Positions 58,036 through 64,000 of a stretch of 64,000 bases of DNA are shown one piece after another; positions within the stretch are counted from its first letter, which is position 1; each line of letters starts with the position of its first letter. The notes beneath the pieces are model-generated. The model was given only the letters and a program-made list of their open reading frames with translations, searched no databases and had not been told where the DNA came from. The translations under genes were made by a program, and so were the position numbers. This DNA comes from Candidatus Woesearchaeota archaeon. Lineage in GTDB: Archaea > Nanobdellota > Nanobdellia > Woesearchaeales > DSVV01. The stretch is from positions 1 through 64,000 of the forward strand of contig JABJHR010000017.1 of NCBI GenBank assembly GCA_018661705.1. The letters run 5' to 3'.

Positions 58036-58794
58036 ATGGGAAAGAATTTTGGAAGACCAAGTACAAAACGATCATTACCTAATGTTCTTAATAAGAAACA
58101 GTTGATTAAATTGTTTGAAGCTATTGATGATAGCCATATATTTATGGGAAGTATGATTGCTTTATTTTGTGGATTAAGAATTGGTGAAGTTTGCAGTCTT
58201 AAAAAACAAGATATTGATTTAGAATCTGAGAAAGTTATTGTTAGAAAAGGAAAGGGAGACAAAGATAGAGTTGTAATGCTTCCTACTTGTATGAAACCAA
58301 TGATTGAAAAGTGGTTCAGAGCTTCTAAAGAAACTGACTATTACATTCATACAACTTACAAACATAAGTATATTGAAGGAGCTTTTGCAACTAAGTTTAG
58401 TAAAGCGTTGGTAAAAGCAGATTTGAGAATTAAAACTTTCAAAACATCTCATGGACAGCAAAGACATGCTTATAGCTTCCATACATTAAGGCATACTTAT
58501 GCTACATATTTGTTAGAGCAAGGAGTAGATCTGTATTATGTGCAGAGAAGTTTAGGTCATGTTGATATTCACACCACACAAGTTTACGCTTACATTAGTA
58601 ATAAGGATTTACAGGATAAAATCAATAAAGCATTTGGAATTAAAGCAAGTTCAAGAATATCTAAAAATTCAAATATTGATAATCCTTTTAATTTGCTTAA
58701 GCTTAAATTTGCTAATGGAGAGATAAGTATGGAAGAGTTTCAACACAAATATTCAATATTAGAAAAAATGGAGAAGACTAGCACAATCTTCTAG
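58036..58794 (+). CDS. Tyrosine recombinase (Xer-like), catalytic domain only
   Basis: Residues: Arg in FCGLRIGEV, Lys in VRKGKGDKDRVVML, His-x-x-Arg in HTLRHTYA, His in SLGHVDIHTT and Tyr in QVYAYIS: the full R-K-HxxR-H-Y set. The usual N-terminal core-binding (SAM-like) domain of 80-100 residues is missing; only about 25 residues precede the domain. ATG 58036 is chosen over GTG 58030 as GAGG lies 8 bases upstream. It overlaps the opposite recombinase gene by 4 bases. Confidence 0.92.
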   Translation: MGKNFGRPSTKRSLPNVLNKKQLIKLFEAIDDSHIFMGSMIALFCGLRIGEVCSLKKQDIDLESEKVIVRKGKGDKDRVVMLPTCMKPMIEKWFRASKETDYYIHTTYKHKYIEGAFATKFSKALVKADLRIKTFKTSHGQQRHAYSFHTLRHTYATYLLEQGVDLYYVQRSLGHVDIHTTQVYAYISNKDLQDKINKAFGIKASSRISKNSNIDNPFNLLKLKFANGEISMEEFQHKYSILEKMEKTSTIF

Positions 58795-59441
58795 TCTCCC
58801 CATATTTTATTGAAATCTTCAATAACTCTCGCCCCCGAGTAATTTAGATACATATCTGTAGTTATGAGGCTACTGTGCCCAAGTATTGATTGCAGTGCTC
58901 TAATGTTTCCTCCCTTGTGTAAATAAGTTACTGCAAATGTATGTCTCAACACGTGCGGACTAACTGGCTTTCTTATACGAGCTCGTTCTGCAACAACTTT
59001 AACATACTTTTGAATTGTTCTCATAGCTAAAGGAATATTTGGTTGTTTAGAAAAACAATGGCTCAGGAAGAATCTAGCTTTTTGGCTCATTGGAATTACT
59101 CTTCTCTTATTTCCTTTACCAATTAAAGTTATACAACCCCTTTGCCAAGAAACATTCTCATCATTTAGATTTGCTAATTCACTAACTCTCATTCCAGTAT
59201 CTAACAAAACGTTAATAATAAGTTCTTCTTCAAATGTTTTGCATGATTTTCGCATAGCATCCATTTCATCAATTTCCAAAGGTTCTCTTTTGTATGTTGC
59301 GACCATATCAAAAGAAAGTTTGAGATTACCTATAACATCTCGTCGGAAAATGTATTCAATTAGATATACAAATTCCGAGTTTAGGCTATCTTCAATTGCG
59401 AGCTTTAGTTTTGCATGATCAAAATAAACCATATTGAACAT
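58791..59441 (-). CDS. Tyrosine recombinase (Xer-like), second, convergent
   Basis: Active-site set: Arg in LDTGMRVSELANL, Lys in LIGKGNKRRVIP, HVLRHTFAV (His-x-x-Arg), LGHSSLITT and Tyr in DMYLNYSG. About 70 residues precede it, shorter than a full core-binding domain. The sequence is typical of archaeal XerA/integrase proteins. Its 5' end overlaps by 27 bases the start of the divergent methyltransferase gene, so a shorter start, such as codon 46, cannot be ruled out. Confidence 0.88.
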   Translation of the reverse strand: MFNMVYFDHAKLKLAIEDSLNSEFVYLIEYIFRRDVIGNLKLSFDMVATYKREPLEIDEMDAMRKSCKTFEEELIINVLLDTGMRVSELANLNDENVSWQRGCITLIGKGNKRRVIPMSQKARFFLSHCFSKQPNIPLAMRTIQKYVKVVAERARIRKPVSPHVLRHTFAVTYLHKGGNIRALQSILGHSSLITTDMYLNYSGARVIEDFNKIWGD

Positions 59442-60131
59442 GCAGATTGCTTAGAATACTTAAAGAAGGTTCCAGATAACTTTGTCGATTTAGTTGTGAC
59501 TGATCCTCCTTATAATGTAAGTCAAAAAAATAATATCAAATATAAAAACTTTAATGTTGTTAAGAACTTTGGTGATTGGGACTTTGGTTTTGATCCCATT
59601 CCAGTTTTAAAAGAATTAAAGCGAGTGTTAAAACCTAACGGACAGATTTATATTTTCTGTGCAACAAAACAAATCCCTTTGTACATTTCTGTATTTGAGA
59701 AAGATTGGTTCTTTAGAAACTTGCTTGTTTGGAACAAAACTAATCCTGCTCCCCGAATGAGTAAAACAAACTTTTTATTTGCTAACGAGTATATTGTTTA
59801 TGCCATTAATGAGAAAGTGAAGCCAAGTTCAGCCACTTTTAATTTTTCTAGACAAAATGAAATGCACAATATTTTTATTACTTCAGCTTTACAAGGAAAA
59901 GAACGACTTAAAGATGAGAATGGAAAAACAGCTCATCCGACCCAGAAACCTTTGTCAGTATTGAAAAAGTTAATTGAGATTTCTTCAAATAAAGGAGATA
60001 TTGTTTTAGATTGCTTTATGGGTGTAGGCTCGACGGCAGTAGCATGTAAAGAATTGAGAAGAAATTGGGTAGGGTGTGAATTAGATGAGAAATATTGTGG
60101 CATAATAAAAGAAAGATTAGCTTCTAAGTAA
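59415..60131 (+). CDS. DNA (N4-cytosine or N6-adenine) methyltransferase, beta class
   Basis: Motif IV DPPYN at residues 31-35 (VVTDPPYNVSQ) lies before motif I FMGVGSTAVACKELRRNWVGCELDE near the C-terminus: the beta-class order. The DPPY form is found in N6-adenine and N4-cytosine enzymes. ATTENTION region between holds the target-recognition part. Length 238 aa is short but fits small orphan enzymes. No restriction gene is next to it on the same strand. Confidence 0.9.
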   Translation: MIKINHIEHADCLEYLKKVPDNFVDLVVTDPPYNVSQKNNIKYKNFNVVKNFGDWDFGFDPIPVLKELKRVLKPNGQIYIFCATKQIPLYISVFEKDWFFRNLLVWNKTNPAPRMSKTNFLFANEYIVYAINEKVKPSSATFNFSRQNEMHNIFITSALQGKERLKDENGKTAHPTQKPLSVLKKLIEISSNKGDIVLDCFMGVGSTAVACKELRRNWVGCELDEKYCGIIKERLASK

Positions 60132-60456
60132 AGCTAAATGTTAAAATAATTAATCCCGTTACTACTGAAGATGCCAATTTACCAAATGTATAATAAGCTT
60201 CAAATAATCTCCATTTTAAAGCATAAGATAATATTCCCACCACACCTAAAGCTGTGACTAAGTTAGTATAAATTATTGCCCATTTAGGAATTTGATCAAA
60301 CATCATAAAAAAAGTTACTAATGCAATTGCATTTGCAAACATTGTTATTCTTCCAGTATAATGTTTTTCAACTAGAAAACCTATAAGGATTAATGCTAAA
60401 GGTGCTAAAATTCTTAATATTGATGGAGATAATAATTTTAATAACCAAATATCCAT
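60124..60456 (-). CDS. Small membrane protein, four helices
   Basis: The 110-residue protein has hydrophobic helices at about 5-24, 33-55, 57-77 and 85-108 (KLLSPSILRILAPLALILIGFLV, MFANAIALVTFFMMF, YTNLVTALGVVGILSYALKW, LASSVVTGLIILTFSF). Its start overlaps the upstream stop by one base (TAATG), so it is coupled to the nuclease gene. No family is recognised; its end also overlaps the methyltransferase gene by 8 bases. Confidence 0.55.
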   Translation of the reverse strand: MDIWLLKLLSPSILRILAPLALILIGFLVEKHYTGRITMFANAIALVTFFMMFDQIPKWAIIYTNLVTALGVVGILSYALKWRLFEAYYTFGKLASSVVTGLIILTFSFT

Positions 60457-61904
60457 TATTTATTCTCCTCGGTTATTTTCTTCAACTCATCAACAATCCA
60501 AATCATCCCCTCTGTATCTAAGCAACAATATTTCAGTAGATGTTCTCTTAGTTCCTTGTTCTCTAACATTTCTTTAATATGGCTATTGAAATATTGCACA
60601 GAAGCATCTGCTCCATTATTAATCTCTAAATCATCATAACCCTTGCCAGTTATTGCAGGCATTACTTTCTTGATTGAATAACGACCTTTTTGAGTAGGAC
60701 AATAATAATGAAATCCTTGGAAAGGTGTTGCTAGATCAACAATCCTTCCTAAAATCTTGTTAATCCATTCAGCATGTTCAGGAAAGTCTTCTGCCAATTT
60801 GGTTAAAACCATAATCTCAAAAGATTTGTTAAAAACAACTACTGAACCAGTCCCTTCAATTTGATCTTTAAGTTGTTCTAACAATTTAAAACGAGGATCT
60901 TCTTTTCCATCAGCAAGATATTCAAAGTGTTCTATTTTTCCATCTTCGTGTTGAATGTGTAAGCTATATTGAAATGGAATCTTTTGATATGGTCTAGATT
61001 TATCATAAATAGGAACAGCAGTATCGAATGTTTCAAAGTCAAAATGGAATAAAGGAAATTTTAAAGTATTCATAAAATGTGTAAGATGTTCTTTAGAAAT
61101 TTGCACTTTCTTCTCAACTGCGGCTCTTCTAATAACTTCATCTTTTGGTTTAAGTTCAATATCTTCAGGTAAATCATTTAAATCAAATATTCCTTCTTCA
61201 AATATCTTCCAATATTGTCGCCAGTTAGTTAGGTGTAAAACATTATCTTCAGGAAGGGTTCCCCAACATTCTTTCTTTAAGGGGCATTCGTAAGGATTAT
61301 TACACTTCTTGGAAATGTTAATTTCAGGAGCTTCTTGTTGTTGCATTACTTCAAAATATTTACTAATATTAGTTTCAATATCATCAATTAATTCAACTTG
61401 TTCCGTAACGTCTTCTTTAGAAACAATTTCTTCTGGATTAATCTCTCCATGTTTAACAAACTCTTTGTTTAGAAATAAAACAAAACATTTGTTTATTTTA
61501 ATACCTGTCTTTTCAATGAGAAATTTTTGAAAAGCTAAGTCAGTAATGTGTTGTGGTTTAATTGAATTAGTGGATTTAATTTCATATAAATTCCAACCTT
61601 CATTAGTAAACTCTAAAACGTCTGATCTTACAAATAAATTATCCTCTTTAAAACCTGCTTCAATAATAGTTTTATTTTTAGCAATAAATCGTTTAGTACT
61701 ATCTATGTTTCCTAAGAAATCTAAACCACTTAAATCAACCCCTTCTGGAAACAGTTTCCTAGCAACATTTTCAAACTCAAAACCTTGATCGAATCTGTGT
61801 TGATCTGCAACAGATACTTCTGGCAATAACTTTTTATTAGCATGCCAAAGTAATCTAGGGCATTGTTGTCCGTTTATGTATTTTGATTTAGTTAGTAATG
61901 CCAT
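60456..61904 (-). CDS. DUF2779-like nuclease: PD-(D/E)xK (Cas4-like) plus DEDD exonuclease-like domain
   Basis: Residues 1-110: RecB-type nuclease pattern (LTKSKYINGQQCPRLLWHANKK, VRSDVLEFTNEGWNLYEIKS with D-x-E-x-K). Residues 205-220: CNNPYECPLKKECW, a Cas4-like four-Cys iron-sulfur pattern, together with Cys15. Residues 290-470: RNase-H-like DEDD part (LFHFDFETFDTAV, FNKSFEIMVLTKLA, RIVDLATPF, YCCLDTEGM). The order fits the DUF2779 group. A role in DNA processing or defence is inference from neighbours. Confidence 0.7.
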   Translation of the reverse strand: MALLTKSKYINGQQCPRLLWHANKKLLPEVSVADQHRFDQGFEFENVARKLFPEGVDLSGLDFLGNIDSTKRFIAKNKTIIEAGFKEDNLFVRSDVLEFTNEGWNLYEIKSTNSIKPQHITDLAFQKFLIEKTGIKINKCFVLFLNKEFVKHGEINPEEIVSKEDVTEQVELIDDIETNISKYFEVMQQQEAPEINISKKCNNPYECPLKKECWGTLPEDNVLHLTNWRQYWKIFEEGIFDLNDLPEDIELKPKDEVIRRAAVEKKVQISKEHLTHFMNTLKFPLFHFDFETFDTAVPIYDKSRPYQKIPFQYSLHIQHEDGKIEHFEYLADGKEDPRFKLLEQLKDQIEGTGSVVVFNKSFEIMVLTKLAEDFPEHAEWINKILGRIVDLATPFQGFHYYCPTQKGRYSIKKVMPAITGKGYDDLEINNGADASVQYFNSHIKEMLENKELREHLLKYCCLDTEGMIWIVDELKKITEENK

Positions 61905-61956
61905 TAAAGTATGAGAGAGATGATGATTATTTAAAAGTTCTCTTTATAAACGAAAC

Positions 61957-61978
61957 ATTTATAGATGTATTACATCTA
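61957..61978 (+). promoter_or_regulatory. Promoter with 17-bp palindrome, restriction gene
   Basis: TAGATGTA-t-TACATCTA (61962-61978) has perfect 8-base arms and overlaps the TATA-like ACATTTATA (61956-61964), about 10 bases before the ATG. The position fits repression. On the opposite side the divergent DUF2779 gene has its own TATA CGTTTATAAAG near 61941-61951. Confidence 0.5.
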
Positions 61979-61987
61979 CATTATTAA

Positions 61988-62977
61988 ATGGATAAAATAG
62001 ACCTTCCAAGCTATAATAAGCTTAAATTTATTGAAAAGTTGTCTAAAGCTATATTTAAATCTCATCAGATTCAAATACCTCCAAAAAACAGTAAAAATGT
62101 TTTTGAAGCTTTAAATCTAATTAAGGAAGAAGCTAAAAATGGAGACATTAAATCTCTTTACATTGTTAGTTATTTGTATTATAACCTAGCCTCAGAGGAA
62201 AAAAGAAAGCGAAAAGTCACTGCAAGGGATTTTGAAGACTTAATTGCATCCATTTTGAATGGTGAAGTAACTGATGAAACCAAAAGACATAATGATTATT
62301 CATTAACTTCAGATGTTAGTTCTGAATTTGTTGTTAGATATATTGTAAGTAATCTAAGAGAAAAATCAGATATATTATTTGATGAATTTGGTATTTCTGT
62401 AAAAACTTCTATGCCTGACAATAAAGAGATCAATATGGGTTCTTTTGCTCGGGAAGCATTATTTCATGAAATCCTTGAGGATTATGGTGGAGAAAGAAAA
62501 AGTGGCTTGGGATCAGCTAACCAAATGAAAAAAGTATTTAATAAAATTTCTTCTGATGGTAAATGGAATAAGTTTGTAATTAGGTTTAAAGAAATGGTTA
62601 AGAACATATTCCAAGATGATTTTCTATTTGTAATTAAGGGTGGAAGTTATCTTGAAATTTTCATTCTATCTGCTAAAGAATTACAACAATTATTTTATGA
62701 TGCAATTGATTCCGGACCTGAAGAAGCCACTTGGTTAATTAATCGTTATGAGGGTAATTCGATCAGGATAAAAAGAGACCCAGTTTTAGAAAGATGCAAA
62801 AAGATTAAAATTGACTTTAAGATTTTAGTTAATAGTCCAATTAGTAAATTTAATGACTTACTTTTTAGATTTGAGGATGAATCAATTAATAGGATCATTG
62901 AAGAAAAAGATCAAGAATCATTTGAGAAAGAATTGATTAAAATATTTAAAAATGTTAAAGAAGTAATAAAAAAATAA
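61988..62977 (+). CDS. Putative type II restriction endonuclease
   Basis: A possible PD-(D/E)xK site is seen at residues 118-140: KSDILFDEFGISVKTSMPDNKE with D...(E)...SVK spacing. The position next to, and convergent with, a C5 methyltransferase is the strongest argument. No close family (recognition site) is known to me. The C-terminal half is helical and Ile/Asn/Lys-rich. Transcription likely starts close to the ATG, at the palindrome described. Confidence 0.5.
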   Translation: MDKIDLPSYNKLKFIEKLSKAIFKSHQIQIPPKNSKNVFEALNLIKEEAKNGDIKSLYIVSYLYYNLASEEKRKRKVTARDFEDLIASILNGEVTDETKRHNDYSLTSDVSSEFVVRYIVSNLREKSDILFDEFGISVKTSMPDNKEINMGSFAREALFHEILEDYGGERKSGLGSANQMKKVFNKISSDGKWNKFVIRFKEMVKNIFQDDFLFVIKGGSYLEIFILSAKELQQLFYDAIDSGPEEATWLINRYEGNSIRIKRDPVLERCKKIKIDFKILVNSPISKFNDLLFRFEDESINRIIEEKDQESFEKELIKIFKNVKEVIKK

Positions 62978-62984
62978 AGTTTTT

Positions 62985-63953
62985 CTATTCTTTAGGTAAC
63001 ATACTTGCAATATGAAATGCTAGTCTCCATGGAACAGCATTTCCTATTTGTCTAAACTGAGAAGATATTGAACCTTTAAACACAAATTTATCTGGAAATT
63101 CTTGAATTCTTGCATATTCTCTTACTGTCATCCTACGTTTTAAATTCGGGTGAGGCATAATTACGGGACCACCTGTTCCTCCACCTCTTCCAGTAACTGT
63201 TGGCGAAGGCTTATCCCACTTTGTTGCTCTATTACCTAAGTGTCCGTTAATTTTAACTTTATGGTTGTTTTTATAATGATTAAAATGACCATTCTCCTTT
63301 TTTTCTGAATAGCTTTTATTAAAAATATTTGGTTCTTCAGGAAGATCTCCAATTGCATCTCTTAAAACTTTAGGATTATTTAATGTAATGGGGGTTGGAT
63401 GAGTAAGTTTATTTTTTATGTCTTTTCTTGTTCCTAAAATAATAGTTCTTTCTCTATTCTGGGGAACACCAAAATTAACAGCGTTAAGTATTTTAAATTC
63501 AACATGATATCCTAATTTTCCTGCTTCTGATAATTCCTTTAATATTTTTTTAAATATCTTGCCTTTTTTCTGGGCTTTATCTTCTTTTGAATCATACCCT
63601 CCCAAAGAAGTTATTCCTTTAACATTTTCTGCAACAAAATATTTTGGGTTTTTTTCACTAATCACTCTTTTTAATTCTAAGTAAAGTTGATTTCGTTCAT
63701 CTTTCTCATCCCTATATTTATTTGCCACCGAAAATCCTTGACAAGGAAACCCACCAATAACTACATCACCGTCGGGAATTTTCTCGGAATCAACTTCTTC
63801 GATTGGTTTACAAACCACATTATGCTTAAAATGCTTTTTGTAAGTGTCACAAGAATCTTGATCAAAGTCATTAGCCCAAACAATTTCATGACCTGCTTTA
63901 ACAAACCCAAGATCCATGCCTCCCGCACCACAAAATAAAGAAATTATTTTCAT
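62985..63953 (-). CDS. DNA C5-cytosine methyltransferase
   Basis: All key motifs in order: I LFCGAGGMDLGF, IV GGFPCQGFSVANKY with catalytic Cys, VI ENVKG, VIII QNRERTIIL, then a target recognition region with HLGNRATKWDKPSPTVTGRGGGTGGPVI, and IX-X RRMTVREYARIQEFP, FRQIGNAVP. 322 aa is normal for a type II enzyme. It converges on the restriction gene with 7 bases between the stops. Its start overlaps an upstream partial CDS by 4 bases. Confidence 0.96.
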   Translation of the reverse strand: MKIISLFCGAGGMDLGFVKAGHEIVWANDFDQDSCDTYKKHFKHNVVCKPIEEVDSEKIPDGDVVIGGFPCQGFSVANKYRDEKDERNQLYLELKRVISEKNPKYFVAENVKGITSLGGYDSKEDKAQKKGKIFKKILKELSEAGKLGYHVEFKILNAVNFGVPQNRERTIILGTRKDIKNKLTHPTPITLNNPKVLRDAIGDLPEEPNIFNKSYSEKKENGHFNHYKNNHKVKINGHLGNRATKWDKPSPTVTGRGGGTGGPVIMPHPNLKRRMTVREYARIQEFPDKFVFKGSISSQFRQIGNAVPWRLAFHIASMLPKE

Positions 63954-64000
63954 ACTAGATCACCACCACTTAATTTTTCTTTCATAAATTTTTCTATACT
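63950..64000 (-). CDS. 3' end of an upstream gene (partial)
   Basis: An open frame runs in from the window edge and ends SIEKFMKEKLSGGDLV, with the TGA overlapping the methyltransferase ATG (ATGA). The 4-base coupling suggests a gene in the same operon; only 16 codons are visible. Confidence 0.4.
   Translation of the reverse strand, partial: SIEKFMKEKLSGGDLV

Noticed and set aside
58036-59441. Recombinases as part of a complete provirus
   Set aside because: No capsid, packaging or replication genes nearby, and no att repeats found by eye.

Overview
The window reads as one contig piece from an AT-rich archaeon, most likely a DPANN lineage of the Woesearchaeota/Pacearchaeota type. Archaeal markers are the split RNA polymerase genes (H, B'', B', A', A''), NusA-type KH protein, ribosomal proteins S19e, L30e, L31e and L39e, a small histone, a thermosome, prefoldin alpha, SRP54/FtsY and archaeal-type GluRS. 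Many genes have a TATA-like box 22-30 bases before the start codon (leaderless transcripts), while inner operon genes use GGAGG/GGTGA Shine-Dalgarno sites. The DPANN placement is inference: it rests on the N-terminus KKAQVSLFILLGI of one exported protein, many small orphan genes and overall gene style.

Layout. 1-15 kb: mostly small orphan genes, plus a fused 2H phosphodiesterase/metallophosphoesterase, a CYTH protein, a GHKL ATPase, a SemiSWEET, a B12-type radical SAM protein and a three-gene exported-protein cluster. 15-20.3 kb: a MutS-family ATPase, a membrane-anchored protein with the same duplicated promoter, a tRNA-dihydrouridine synthase and an atypical ornithine carbamoyltransferase. 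21.3-30.5 kb: the long RNA polymerase/L30e/NusA/S12/S7 operon, transcribed leftwards. 30.5-31.1 kb: two strong hairpins and two tRNA genes, Lys(UUU) and Asp(GUC), both interrupted in the D-loop. 31-39.8 kb: methyltransferase, large TIM-barrel protein, isochorismatase-like hydrolase, an odd operon (161-aa protein, 48-aa micro-ORF, TyrRS-like protein without its signature motifs, aspartate racemase), a SPASM-type radical SAM protein and a tandem Lrp regulator. 40-53.7 kb: translation, chromatin, chaperone and protein-targeting genes. 53.8-57.4 kb: a YkgJ-type protein, two tandem radical SAM paralogues and a lipoprotein. 57.6-64 kb: an accessory island with a ParB-like protein, two convergent tyrosine recombinases, a DPPY DNA methyltransferase, a DUF2779-type nuclease and a type II restriction-modification pair.

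The most unusual non-coding content is two dispersed families. Family 1 (5243-5318, 19218-19298, 34105-34179) is a structured element with a three-way-junction fold whose stems change sequence but keep pairing in the three copies; it looks like an undescribed small RNA. Family 2 (20912, 34826, 37489, 44282) is an intergenic hairpin repeat whose long copies share about 33 bases with three in-frame segments of ftsY, so the same sequence exists both as intergenic repeat and as protein-coding sequence.

The best candidate for an undescribed protein system is the 34.9-37.2 kb operon: a degenerate class I tRNA-synthetase-like protein, a translationally coupled 48-codon ORF and an aspartate racemase, beside a SPASM radical SAM gene. 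Its function is not known to me.
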